Below, piece after piece: positions 56,211 through 64,000 of a stretch of 64,000 nt of DNA. This stretch comes from Thermodesulfobacteriota bacterium (lineage in GTDB: Bacteria > Desulfobacterota > GWC2-55-46), in assembly GCA_030583865.1 (NCBI GenBank), contig CP129479.1:1412744-1476743 (forward strand), written 5' to 3'. Made by a program: the position numbers and the translations under genes. Numbering within the stretch: the first letter of the stretch is position 1; each line of letters opens with the position of its first letter. The notes under the pieces were generated by a model, which saw only the letters and a program-made list of their open reading frames with translations, was not told the DNA's origin and searched no databases.

Positions 56211-57425
56211 TCACGCGTGGGGGCGACCGCGCTCACCGAGGATGAACCTGTTCGTGTCAATGCCGTACTTGCCGGGGTTTGCAGAGCCTTTTATGCAGAG
56301 GTCCTTGCGTTCGGAAAGGGCCACCTCGACAGGGGGCGCGAGGGACTGGCCGTTCTTGTTCAATACGACCAGCACCGCGGGCTTGAGAGGGTTTTCGCGG
56401 TCGTTGGATTTCACGACGGCTATCTCACCGGTAGAGAGCTCGACAACGCTTCCTATGGGATATATGCCTATGCACCTGATGAAGCCCTGCAGGAAGCGGG
56501 CGTCGTAAACGGTGTTATTACCGAAAGACATGACCTGCAGCGCCTCGTGCGGCGTAAAACTCTTCCTGTGCGGCCTTTCCGAGGTCATCGCGTCATAGCC
56601 TTCGGCAACGCTGACAATGCGCCCGAACTCGTGTATGCGCGTGCCGGAGAGCCCCTCCGGGTATCCCTTGCCGTCCACTCTCTCATGGTGCTGGAGCGCC
56701 GTGACGATCGATGAGCGCTTAAAGCCGTCTGTCTTGTGGAGCAGGTCCGCGCCGAGCTCTGAATGCCTCTGCATCTCGGCGAGCTCGCTTTCCGTGTACC
56801 TCCCCGGCTTTTTAAGGAGGGCCTCCGGCAGGAGGAGCTTTCCTATGTCATGGAGGACCGCCGCCGTGCCGAGCTCGATCAGCTTTTCCCTTTCGAAGCC
56901 CAGCTCGCTTCCGAGGGCAAGCGACAGTATGCAGGTATTCAGGGAATGCCGGAACGTGCAGTCGTCGTTGTCCCTCAGCCACGCGAGGCAGGTCAGGGCA
57001 TCGGGGTTCCTGAATATGCTGTCTATCATCCTGACGACTAGGAGGCCGAAGGCCTCCGCGTCAACGCTCCTCCCGGCCCTTATGTCCGTAAGGAAGCCCA
57101 TGACATGGCCGACGGCCTCGTCCTTCAGGGCGGCTGCCCTGTATATCTCATCCTCGAATCCCACGGCCTCCGGAAGCGCAGTGCCGGCTTCCAGGACCGT
57201 TATCCCGGCTTCCTGATGGTCAGGCCCCCAGGCCTGTCCTCCGGCGCAATCGTCCGTTATCACATACGCAATGCCATACCCCCTGCCCCGGAAGGCCTCT
57301 ATGTCGGCATCGCTCCTGACCAGGAGCGAGTTCATGAAAAAAGACGGCCTGCCGGTATCGTCCTTTTCAAGGGCGCAGAGCTTCATGCCTATCTTCAACT
57401 CATCCATCTGGATCTTTCTGAACAT
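56211..57425 (-). CDS. HD-GYP domain cyclic-di-GMP phosphodiesterase
   Basis: 404 aa. The N-terminus (KIGMKLCALEKDDTGRPSFF, SLLVRSDADIEAFRGRGYGI) resembles the DUF3391 sensory/linker domain often joined to HD-GYP. The catalytic domain from about residue 150 has FRHSLNTCILSLALGSE, the HD pair in VLHDIGKLLLPEALLKKPGR, HSELGADLLHKTDG, HHERVDGKGYPEGLSGTRIH (the GYP motif), and SVAEGYDAMTSERPHRK, so metal-binding residues look intact. It probably hydrolyses c-di-GMP in the cytoplasm. A 7-5-7 palindrome lies 20 bp before the ATG at 57425. Confidence 0.93.
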   Translation of the reverse strand: MFRKIQMDELKIGMKLCALEKDDTGRPSFFMNSLLVRSDADIEAFRGRGYGIAYVITDDCAGGQAWGPDHQEAGITVLEAGTALPEAVGFEDEIYRAAALKDEAVGHVMGFLTDIRAGRSVDAEAFGLLVVRMIDSIFRNPDALTCLAWLRDNDDCTFRHSLNTCILSLALGSELGFEREKLIELGTAAVLHDIGKLLLPEALLKKPGRYTESELAEMQRHSELGADLLHKTDGFKRSSIVTALQHHERVDGKGYPEGLSGTRIHEFGRIVSVAEGYDAMTSERPHRKSFTPHEALQVMSFGNNTVYDARFLQGFIRCIGIYPIGSVVELSTGEIAVVKSNDRENPLKPAVLVVLNKNGQSLAPPVEVALSERKDLCIKGSANPGKYGIDTNRFILGERGRPHA

Positions 57426-57444
57426 GCTTGCCGCCCTCGGTACA

Positions 57445-57463
57445 CTTAATGAAGTACATTAAG
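57445..57463. promoter_or_regulatory. Operator-like palindrome before the HD-GYP gene
   Basis: CTTAATG-AAGTA-CATTAAG, a perfect 7-5-7 inverted repeat in an AT-rich stretch, 20 bp upstream of the start codon. It might be a repressor site or sit in the 5' UTR. The rest of the 217-bp gap (57426-57642) has no gene. Confidence 0.5.
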
Positions 57464-57642
57464 AATATGCTGGAACTAACTGGAAATATTGTTTTTACAT
57501 GAATTTTGCCCGAACTTGAGCCAGGCTCGGGAGGCAAAGGGTATGGCCAATGGTATTAACCTAGATATCGGCTGAAGGCAGGACAGGCTTTAGTCCTTTG
57601 AGAGGGGTCGGGTAAGGGATGCCTATGTCTGGGCAAGGCGCG

Positions 57643-58377
57643 CTACCACCCGAGCTTGAGCCTTTCGGCGAGCCTGTCGGGTAGACCGGCCTGCAAAACC
57701 TTCTCAGAGGCGGAGCGGATGTCATACTCGACCCTGTAAAAGACCGCCTGGTTTTTCCTTGAATCGTATACCAGGAAAGCGGCCCTGGGGTCGCGGTCGC
57801 GGGGCTGTCCGAGCCCGCCCGGGTTTATGAGGTATTTGACCCCTTTTGCAAGCTTCAAGGGGTTCTCATGGAGGAGGACCGCCTCGCCGCCCATCTCCGA
57901 GTAGGCCGCCGGGACGTGGGTGTGCCCGAAGAAGCAGATGCCGGGGGCGCCGTGCCCCTCCATGAGCTCGAAATTCCTTTCCGCGTCCCTTATCCCCATT
58001 ATGTACCTGTCAATATCGTTCACCCATCCGTGTACGGCCATAAACCGCCCCTTCACGGTGAAGCTCTTGGAAAGCCCCCTCAGGTATTCGAGGTTCTCCG
58101 GCTTCAGGGCGTTCCTCGTCCAGTACACGGCAGCCGCCGCATGGTAGTTGAAGTTGTGCGGCTCCTCGAACCCGGCCACCCGTGAGTCGTGGTTGCCGAG
58201 GACGCAAACGGCCCCCCTCTCCCGCAGAAGCTCTATGCATTCGTTGGGGTTTGCGTTGTAGCCGACGATGTCGCCAAGGCATATTATCCTGTCAACGCGG
58301 AGGCGGTCCGCGTCTTCGAGGAATGCGCTGAGGGCTTCCAGGTTCGAGTGGATATCGGAGATTACGGCGTAAAGCAT
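57643..58377 (-). CDS. Metallophosphoesterase
   Basis: 244-aa calcineurin-type phosphoesterase. Metal ligands are arranged as AVISDIHSNLEALSAFLED (D-x-H), ICLGDIVGYNANPNECIELL (GD), VCVLGNHDSRVAG (GNHD), VHGWVNDIDRY (H) and FFGHTHVPAAYSE (GHTH). ISDIHSN and GYN-PNEC are typical of a YfcE-like branch of unknown substrate. ATG 58377 places the N-terminus at the usual MLYAVISD; an in-frame ATG at 58422 would add 15 residues (MALAPEAVPAPRPYT), which are not family-like. It follows a Cys-rich protein gene by 60 bp. Confidence 0.85.
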   Translation of the reverse strand: MLYAVISDIHSNLEALSAFLEDADRLRVDRIICLGDIVGYNANPNECIELLRERGAVCVLGNHDSRVAGFEEPHNFNYHAAAAVYWTRNALKPENLEYLRGLSKSFTVKGRFMAVHGWVNDIDRYIMGIRDAERNFELMEGHGAPGICFFGHTHVPAAYSEMGGEAVLLHENPLKLAKGVKYLINPGGLGQPRDRDPRAAFLVYDSRKNQAVFYRVEYDIRSASEKVLQAGLPDRLAERLKLGW

Positions 58378-58437
58378 GGTGTATGGGCGGGGGGCCGGCA
58401 CGGCCTCCGGGGCGAGGGCCATCTGCTTATAGCGGCC

Positions 58438-58746
58438 TCAGTGTATGGTGCCCTTGATATCCTCTCCCTCGAACACGGCCTTGCCGGTCTGGAACGGGTC
58501 GCTGGTGAACCTGTCGCGGCAGGACTTGCACAGTATGAATATGAGCTCTTTTGATACGTCCTCTTCGAGGGCCTTCGGGTCCATGCTTTCCATGGCGTCA
58601 AGGAGGTCGTTTATGCCCTCCTCGACGTCGCCATCGAAGTCCTCGAGGTAGCCGTCGAAATCCGCAAAGCTCCTTATCTCGAGTATATATTTGAGATTGC
58701 CCTTGGGCAGTTCCCTGCCGCAGCAGTGGCACCTTAATTTTTTCAT
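58438..58746 (-). CDS. Small zinc-ribbon-like protein of unknown function
   Basis: 102-aa acidic protein with CHCC (residues 6-9, in KLRCHCCGRELPKG) and a later CKSC (residues ~73-76, in IFILCKSCRDRFTSDP), which could make one four-Cys zinc site. The middle is very acidic (FDGYLEDFDGDVEEGINDLL). No family recognised. It is the upstream neighbour of the phosphoesterase on the same strand, so they may be co-transcribed. Confidence 0.75.
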   Translation of the reverse strand: MKKLRCHCCGRELPKGNLKYILEIRSFADFDGYLEDFDGDVEEGINDLLDAMESMDPKALEEDVSKELIFILCKSCRDRFTSDPFQTGKAVFEGEDIKGTIH

Positions 58747-59091
58747 CGGAAGCTTGACCCTTTCCGGGGGAGTCCGCGTCAGGGGAACCCTTTGCGGATG
58801 GCGGCCTTGGTATTCAGCCCTCTAACGGGGTCCTCCGGGCGAATTAATGAGCAAAAAGCATGAAGGCTTGCTAAATCTTAACCCTAAAGATGCCGCTTGT
58901 CAAACCAAATGGGCCGTGGTAATTTTGCCTTATGCCGTGCGATTTTATCCCTTTCACGAAGACGCATGACCTCTCCTGCGCCCCGGGGTCCCAATTGAAC
59001 CTGCCCGGCCTCGCAAGCGTCCGGACGGCGGCATCCGGACCGGACCGGCTCGCCTCCTCCGGGATATCTTCAATCGAATAGGACGGGTACG
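58747..59091. other. Intergenic region between divergent genes
   Basis: 345 bp between the Cys-rich protein gene (minus) and the ResB-like gene (plus). It probably contains two promoters. On the plus strand TTGTCA (near 58896) and TAATTT with 17 bp between them are a poor pair. A GC-rich inverted repeat (GTCCGGACGG..CATCCGGAC, near 59021-59042) lies further right. No gene is seen. Confidence 0.35.
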
Positions 59092-60315
59092 ATGCCGTTT
59101 CACAGGCTCCTTAAAACCGGAAGTCGACTGAGAAGCCTTCTTGAGAAGACGGCCAGAGCGTGCGCCATGCTTTTGAAGCGAGGTGCGCTAAAGGCGCCAA
59201 GCGGTCCTTTCGAGCCGTCGATGTCAATCCTCCTGACGCAGGCGCCGGAGCGCGCTCACGCCGACGCGAGGCGGGTCATGGCCGAAGCTCTCGGGCTCCG
59301 GCTTATAAGTAAAGACGGCGAGTGGACCGTAATGGAAAAAGGCATCCCTCCCCGTGTTTTTCACGTGCTCTTCCCTGCTGCGCTATTGACATTGTTTTCA
59401 GGCGCGCTCATCACCCTCCTTTTCGCTTTTGAGGGCACGATAACGCTCAGGTCAGGCTCCCCAATGGAGTTCATGCCAGAAAACCGGGGCCTCATAAGGC
59501 CGTTCTGGAAATCCGAGACCGGGAGCGTTGGCCTGCTTTTCGAGTCCTCGATTTCCGAATACGTTCAGACAGCCTCGCTCGATTACCCGCCGGACATCAA
59601 ATCAAGGCTCGCGATAAAGCTCGGCTTTCAGCGCCCGGCGATTGAGGCAGGGGAAGACGCCCTCGCCTCAATCGGGACGAAAGCGCATTTGAAGGTCCGG
59701 AGCGATAACGGCGTAACCGAAGGAGGAGCCGGCACGGAAGGGCCCTTTCGGTACGGCGCCTATGCTTTCCGGCTCATTGACATTGAGCGAACGCTCCGGT
59801 TGAGGATAGATGGAAGCCCCATACCCCTTAGCGTAAAGACCGGCGGCGAGGCCATCATACCGGGCAGCCTTTCAACGCTCGAATTCGGGCAGTTCAGGAA
59901 AGGCTCGGTTACGCGGCTTGACGGCACGAGGCAGGATCTCAGGCCCCATGTGGCGGTCAGGAAAAAAGGCGCTCCCGGAGAGCCTGCCCTGCTCCGGCTC
60001 GGCGAGCCTGTTATCGTCGACGGCGCGCTGGTGTCACTCGCCGATGTGAGGGAGACGGCTGTCCTCCGCTACAGGTACGACCCGGGGAAGGCGGTCGTCC
60101 TGGCGGGCGGCCTGCTTGCCGTAATCTCCATTGTGCTCAAGCTCTTCGGGCCTTATTATCTCCTCGCTTACAGGATCGACGCTTCCGTGGAGATCGCGCG
60201 TATCGACCTCCACGCCTCCTCGGGCGGCGCATTCTCCTCAAAGGCAAGGCTCCTTCATAGGATAGAGCGCCTTCTTACGAAAGACGACCTGAGGCCCGAA
60301 GCGCTCCCGGGCTGA
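59092..60315 (+). CDS. ResB-like membrane protein (possible cytochrome c biogenesis)
   Basis: 407 aa with two clear transmembrane helices, near residues 83-107 (VFHVLFPAALLTLFSGALIT) and near 344-360 (VVLAGGLLAVISIVLKLFGP), separated by a large soluble domain of about 230 residues. The pattern YDPGKAVVLAGGLLAVISIV and the beta-rich loop (YGAYAFRLIDIERTLRLRID) recall ResB/Ccs1, the apocytochrome chaperone that works with ResA/ResC. No ccsA/resC gene is beside it, and ResB is usually longer and has four helices, so the assignment is tentative. It is divergent from a Cys-rich protein gene. Confidence 0.5.
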   Translation: MPFHRLLKTGSRLRSLLEKTARACAMLLKRGALKAPSGPFEPSMSILLTQAPERAHADARRVMAEALGLRLISKDGEWTVMEKGIPPRVFHVLFPAALLTLFSGALITLLFAFEGTITLRSGSPMEFMPENRGLIRPFWKSETGSVGLLFESSISEYVQTASLDYPPDIKSRLAIKLGFQRPAIEAGEDALASIGTKAHLKVRSDNGVTEGGAGTEGPFRYGAYAFRLIDIERTLRLRIDGSPIPLSVKTGGEAIIPGSLSTLEFGQFRKGSVTRLDGTRQDLRPHVAVRKKGAPGEPALLRLGEPVIVDGALVSLADVRETAVLRYRYDPGKAVVLAGGLLAVISIVLKLFGPYYLLAYRIDASVEIARIDLHASSGGAFSSKARLLHRIERLLTKDDLRPEALPG

Positions 60316-60371
60316 TATTCCAGCCCGCCTCTCTCTTGGAAAAAAACCTCCGCAGTGGTATCATTTTTCCG

Positions 60372-62663
60372 ATGGACATCAATTCATTCATAGCAGAGAT
60401 AAAGGCAAGGGCCGACCTGAGGGAGATAGTGCACCACGAGGAACTCCCATCCCGGGACCCCGCCTATGCTGAGACAGCCCTGCCCCTCATGGCCGAGGTA
60501 AAGGAGGCACTCGCGTCCCTCGGCGTAAAGGGGCTTTTCACACACCAGGCCCGGGGCATAGACCTCGTCAGGCAGGGCAAGAACGTGGTCGTCATGACCC
60601 CTACGGCCAGCGGGAAGAGCCTCATATACAACTTGCCGGTAGCCGAGGCCATACTCAAGGACCCTGAGGCAAGGGCCATGTACATATTCCCGCTCAAGGG
60701 GCTCGAGCAGGACCAGCTCGGCGCTTTCAGGGAGCTTGCGGCAAGGCTACCCCTTGAAACGGAAGGCGGCGCGCCGGAGAAAGGGAAGAGAAAGGCCTTC
60801 AAGCCGGGCATATCAGAGATATACGACGGCGACACATCCGCTTACAGGAGAAAGCGGATGCGCGAGGAGCCGCCTCGTGTCGTCCTTACGAACCCGGACA
60901 TGATACATCTCGCCATAAACCCCTTCCATGGGAAGTGGGAGAGGTTCCTTTCCAACCTCCGGTTCGTGATAGTCGACGAGATACACGCCTACAGGGGCGT
61001 ATTCGGCTCGCATGTGGCTAACGTGCTGAGAAGGTTCCGGCGGGTAGCGAAGCTCTATGGGAGCGACCCTGTCTTCATAGCCTCTTCTGCGACCATTGCA
61101 AACCCTGAAGAGCTGGCCGAGGGCCTTGTCGGCAAGGACTTCGAGGCCATAACCGAAAGCGGCGCGCCGTCCGGGAGGAGGCATTTTCTTTTCCTCAACC
61201 CCGCCTCGGGCGTAAGCCCCTATACCATAGCCACAAGGCTCCTGGCCTCGTCGGTCCGCGCAGGTTTCAAGACCATAGCCTTCACAAAGGCCAGGAAGGT
61301 GACCGAGCTAATGCATTCCCGGATACTCGACGGCTGCCCGGATATAAGCCCGGTCGTAAGCTCCTACAGGGCGGGCTTCCTCCCCGAGGAGAGGCGCGAT
61401 ATCGAAAAAAGACTTTTCAAGGGCGAGCTATCCGGCGTCATATCGACGAGCGCCCTCGAGCTCGGGGTCGACATAGGAGGCCTCGACGTCTGCATACTCG
61501 TGGGCTACCCCGGCACCGTAAGCTCGACCTGGCAGAGGAGCGGGAGGGTCGGCAGGAGCGGACGAGACTCGCTCATCGTCATGGTCGCGCTCGCGGACGC
61601 GCTCGACCAGCATTTCATGCGGAACCCTCCGGACTTCTTCAGGCGCTCATCAGAGTCGGCTGTCCTGGACCCCTTCAACAGGCCCATAGTGAAGTCCCAT
61701 CTCCTCTCCGCGACATCGGAGCGGTATCTGAGGGGCGACGACCCTGTCTATGATATTGCGAGGCTTGAGCCTGTCCTCGAGGAACTTGAAGCCGAAGGGA
61801 AACTGAGGCGCGGCAGGCTCGACGTGTGGTTCGCAAGAAAAAGGCGGCCCCAGATGGAGAGCTCCATCCGGGAGGCGGGTGAGGCCTACGCCATAATCAA
61901 AGACGGCGGCGGCCTCCTTGGGGAATCGAGCTCCACGAGAGTACTCTACGACCTCCATCCCGGGGCGATATACCTCCACAAGGGCGTCCAGTACAGGGTC
62001 GCCTCTCTCGACATGCGCGACCGGGTGGCCGTCTGCAGGCCGGCAGGCGAGATAGCCTATTACACGAGGCCTATGACCGAGGAGGAATCCGAAATACTCT
62101 CCGAGGACGACTCGAAGCCATTGAGGAACACGCTCGTAAAATTCGGGACGCTGAGAATAACTGAAAGGGTGCTCGGATACAGGAAAAAACACATATTCAC
62201 CGAGGCCCCGATGGGCGAGTTCCTCCTCGACCTGCCGCCCTCTGTTTTCACTACAAAGGGCGTGTGGATGAAGGTCGGCAATAGCATACTCGAAGAGGTG
62301 CGCGGAAGCGGTTTCAGCATTGGCGGCGCCCTCCATGCCGCTGAGCACGCGATGATAGCTGCGCTCCCCCTCTACGCTTTATGCGACAGGATGGACCTCG
62401 GCGGGGTGAGCTATACATTGAACCCCGAGCTTCAGAGCCCGGCGATATTCGTCTATGACGGCCACGAGGGCGGAGTGGGCCTTGCACGGAGGGGCTTCGA
62501 TTGCCTGAGGGAATGGCTTGGTTCCGCTCTCGAGCTCATGGAGGACTGCCCCTGCGAGGTGGCCTGCCCGTCCTGCACACAGGACCCGAGGTGCGGGAAC
62601 AACAACGAGCCGCTCGATAAAAGGGGCGCGTCCATGATTCTCAGGGATTGGCTTGGCCGATGA
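60372..62663 (+). CDS. MrfA/Hrq1-type DEAD/DEAH helicase with DUF1998 domain
   Basis: 763-aa SF2 helicase. Walker A VMTPTASGKSLIYNLPVAEA is near residue 77, the Walker B VIVDEIHAYRGVFGSH (DEIH) near 205, motif III SSATIANP near 245, VISTSALELGVDIGGLDVCI near 368, and motif VI STWQRSGRVGRSGRDSLIVM near 397. The C-terminal DUF1998-type region ends with four cysteines (CPCEVACPSCTQDPRCGNNN). MrfA in Bacillus and Hrq1 in yeast repair DNA crosslinks and mitomycin lesions. The start is ATG 60372 rather than the TTG at 60336. It follows the ResB-like gene by 57 bp. Confidence 0.92.
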   Translation: MDINSFIAEIKARADLREIVHHEELPSRDPAYAETALPLMAEVKEALASLGVKGLFTHQARGIDLVRQGKNVVVMTPTASGKSLIYNLPVAEAILKDPEARAMYIFPLKGLEQDQLGAFRELAARLPLETEGGAPEKGKRKAFKPGISEIYDGDTSAYRRKRMREEPPRVVLTNPDMIHLAINPFHGKWERFLSNLRFVIVDEIHAYRGVFGSHVANVLRRFRRVAKLYGSDPVFIASSATIANPEELAEGLVGKDFEAITESGAPSGRRHFLFLNPASGVSPYTIATRLLASSVRAGFKTIAFTKARKVTELMHSRILDGCPDISPVVSSYRAGFLPEERRDIEKRLFKGELSGVISTSALELGVDIGGLDVCILVGYPGTVSSTWQRSGRVGRSGRDSLIVMVALADALDQHFMRNPPDFFRRSSESAVLDPFNRPIVKSHLLSATSERYLRGDDPVYDIARLEPVLEELEAEGKLRRGRLDVWFARKRRPQMESSIREAGEAYAIIKDGGGLLGESSSTRVLYDLHPGAIYLHKGVQYRVASLDMRDRVAVCRPAGEIAYYTRPMTEEESEILSEDDSKPLRNTLVKFGTLRITERVLGYRKKHIFTEAPMGEFLLDLPPSVFTTKGVWMKVGNSILEEVRGSGFSIGGALHAAEHAMIAALPLYALCDRMDLGGVSYTLNPELQSPAIFVYDGHEGGVGLARRGFDCLREWLGSALELMEDCPCEVACPSCTQDPRCGNNNEPLDKRGASMILRDWLGR

Positions 62664-62696
62664 GATGAACGGCCTGAAAATTCTCTCCTGAAATAA

Positions 62697-62726
62697 AAAA
62701 AGCCCCGCCGAACGGCAGGGCTTTTT
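62697..62726. terminator. Bidirectional rho-independent terminator (helicase / leuB)
   Basis: AAAAAGCCCCGCCG-AA-CGGCAGGGCTTTTT: a GC stem with one C-A mismatch, flanked by A5 and T5 so that it works in both directions. It lies between convergent genes. Confidence 0.92.
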
Positions 62727-62745
62727 GATTTCGATTCAAAAAAAA

Positions 62746-63825
62746 TCAGAGCTCCTTCAGTACCGCCTCGCCCATCTCGGGGCAGCTTACGCGGGTCATC
62801 CCGGGCTGCATGATATCGGCGGTCCTCAAGTTTTTCCTTAAGACCTTCTCGACCGCCGCGTCGATCGAGTCCGCGGCCTCGTTCATGTCAAAGGAGTAGC
62901 GGAGCATCATGGACGCCGAGAGTATGGTGGCTATGGGGTTGGACATGCCTTTTCCGGCTATGTCCGGGGCGCTCCCGTGTATGGGCTCGTACATGGCCCT
63001 GCCCTTCCCTGCACCCAGGCTCGCCGAAGGGAGCATCCCTATCGAGCCTGTAAGCATCGAAGCTTCGTCAGAAAGTATGTCGCCGAAGGTGTTCTCGGTC
63101 ACGATAACGTCGAACTGCCTGGGGTTCCTTATGAGCTGCATGGAGCAGTTATCCACGTACATGTGGCTCAATTCCACGTCCGGGTAGTCCTTTGCCACCC
63201 GCACGACCACCTTCCTCCAGAGCTCGGTAGTTTCGAGGACATTGGCCTTGTCCACGCTACAGAGCTTCTTGCTCCGCTTCCTTGCGACCTCGAACCCCAC
63301 CCTGGCTATCCTCTCTATCTCCGGGGTCGTATAGACCATCGTGTTAACGCCGCGCTCGGTCCCGTCCGGAAGCTTCTCAACGCCCCTCGGCGAGCCGAAA
63401 TAAAGACCGCCGGTAAGTTCCCTTACCACGACGAGGTCCACGCCTTCTATTACCTCTGGCTTGAGGGTAGAGGCCTCTATAAGCTCCTTGTATATCCTGG
63501 CGGGCCGGAGGTTGGCGAAGAGACCAAGCTCTTTTCTCAGGGCAAGGAGCGCCCTCTCGGGCCTTACCGAGTAGTCGAGCCCCTCCCATTTGGGGCCGCC
63601 GACCGCGCCAAGGAGCACGGCGTCGCTCCGTAGAGCAAGGTCGAGGACCTTATCGGTTAGCGGCACGCCGTCGGCGTCTATTGACGCGCCCCCGACGAGC
63701 GCCTCGGTCAGAATGAACTCGGCCCCGAACCTCGAACCCACGGCCTTGAGTACCTTTATCGCCTCTCTGACGATCTCCGGGCCTATGCCGTCGCCCGGCA
63801 ATACAGCGACATTAAACCTTTTCAC
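62746..63825 (-). CDS. leuB: 3-isopropylmalate dehydrogenase
   Basis: 359 aa; oxidises and decarboxylates 3-isopropylmalate in leucine synthesis. It shows [20 protein letters not shown] at the N-terminus, [20 protein letters not shown] near 74, the substrate region [34 protein letters not shown] near 134, and [20 protein letters not shown] with LPSASLG and [20 protein letters not shown] towards the C-terminus. GTG at 63825 is chosen because AAGGAG is 7 bp upstream; the TTG at 63831 has its ribosome site only one base away. The leuC/leuD genes are not in the window. Confidence 0.95.
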   Translation of the reverse strand: MKRFNVAVLPGDGIGPEIVREAIKVLKAVGSRFGAEFILTEALVGGASIDADGVPLTDKVLDLALRSDAVLLGAVGGPKWEGLDYSVRPERALLALRKELGLFANLRPARIYKELIEASTLKPEVIEGVDLVVVRELTGGLYFGSPRGVEKLPDGTERGVNTMVYTTPEIERIARVGFEVARKRSKKLCSVDKANVLETTELWRKVVVRVAKDYPDVELSHMYVDNCSMQLIRNPRQFDVIVTENTFGDILSDEASMLTGSIGMLPSASLGAGKGRAMYEPIHGSAPDIAGKGMSNPIATILSASMMLRYSFDMNEAADSIDAAVEKVLRKNLRTADIMQPGMTRVSCPEMGEAVLKEL

Positions 63826-63905
63826 TTGCAAGCTCCTTGGTGTTTTTAGAGTCGATAGACGCTTGTGCGGGTTGAAGCAGCCTGCGCGGAGGCCTTCTCA
63901 GGATG

Positions 63906-64000
63906 TTTAAAAGCCCTTCCCGGACCTTTCGACCACGGCTTGGCCGGAATGAATCCGTCGAAACCTCGCAACTTGCCCGACCTGGACAATCTTCGCGATT
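63906..64000 (+). repeat. Intergenic repeat family C, copy 2 (cut by window end)
   Basis: TTAAAAGCCCTTCCCGGACC, then GACCACGGCTTGGCCGGAAT and GAATCC, then TTGCCCGACCTGG and CAATCTTCGCGATT. It aligns along its visible length with 23462-23557. Its right end is outside the window. Confidence 0.8.

Overview
The window is a GC-rich bacterial chromosome segment made almost entirely of housekeeping genes, read on both strands. Gene order points to Desulfobacterota/Deltaproteobacteria or a nearby lineage: ffh-rpsP-khpA-rimM-trmD-rplS-rnhB-yraN, pyrR-pyrB-pyrC-carA-carB, dnaE-accA, a spoVG homologue, a C+ form L28, GT9, RidA, and a single bifunctional Rel. This placement is inferred from gene order and protein character, not from a search. 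AGG (Arg) and ATA (Ile) codons are frequent despite the high GC. Several genes must start at TTG or GTG (carA, carB, rimM, the TrmN6-like gene, leuB, the GT4 gene).

Layout. 1-6.7 kb: accA (cut by the window edge) and dnaE, then a CDP-paratose-epimerase-like SDR and a GT-C membrane glycosyltransferase. 6.7-10.3 kb: an iron block (fur, feoB, and a DtxR-type regulator fused to a FeoA domain) with tRNA-Gly and Fur-box-like palindromes; feoB is split by an exact 22-bp tandem duplication. 10.3-13.8 kb: cysQ and a UPF0182 membrane protein. 14-19.1 kb: the ffh/ribosomal-protein/tRNA-modification operon. 19.4-23.5 kb: a small membrane protein, a DciA-like protein and two glycosyltransferases. 23.7-37.9 kb: a TrmN6-like methylase, a DUF1015 protein, then (minus strand) pyrR-pyrB-pyrC-carA-carB-kup-recG headed by a leader that looks like a PyrR-controlled attenuator. 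38-42.4 kb: an exopolysaccharide initiation set (GT4, polyprenyl-phosphate sugar transferase, UDP-glucose dehydrogenase). 42.9-48 kb: spoVG, purM, purN, DUF523, UPF0173, VOC, YdcF. 48-54.6 kb: rpmB, ridA, rel, a class A PBP and moaA. 54.6-64 kb: a TPR GT-C protein, an HD-GYP protein, a phosphoesterase, a Cys-rich protein, a ResB-like protein, an MrfA/Hrq1-type helicase and leuB.

The least ordinary layer is between the genes. Three families of short non-coding repeats recur. Family A (~125-150 bp, ends GCAGGCTGCTGAAAAA / TTTTTCAGCAGCCTGC, central palindrome GCGTAC..GTACGC) has three copies. Family B (~135-140 bp, MITE-like, ends GGCAACCTCTAAAA / TTTTAGAGGTTGCC) has three full copies and a possible 44-bp miniature. 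Family C has two copies, one running off the right edge. One family-B copy fills the purM-purN gap exactly and appears to supply the purN ribosome-binding site. No CRISPR array, prophage, transposase gene or classical defence system was found, and no coding block stands out as an undescribed system. The strongest candidates for novelty are the repeat families, the pyr leader, the feoB duplication and the Fur-box/tRNA-Gly/fur arrangement.
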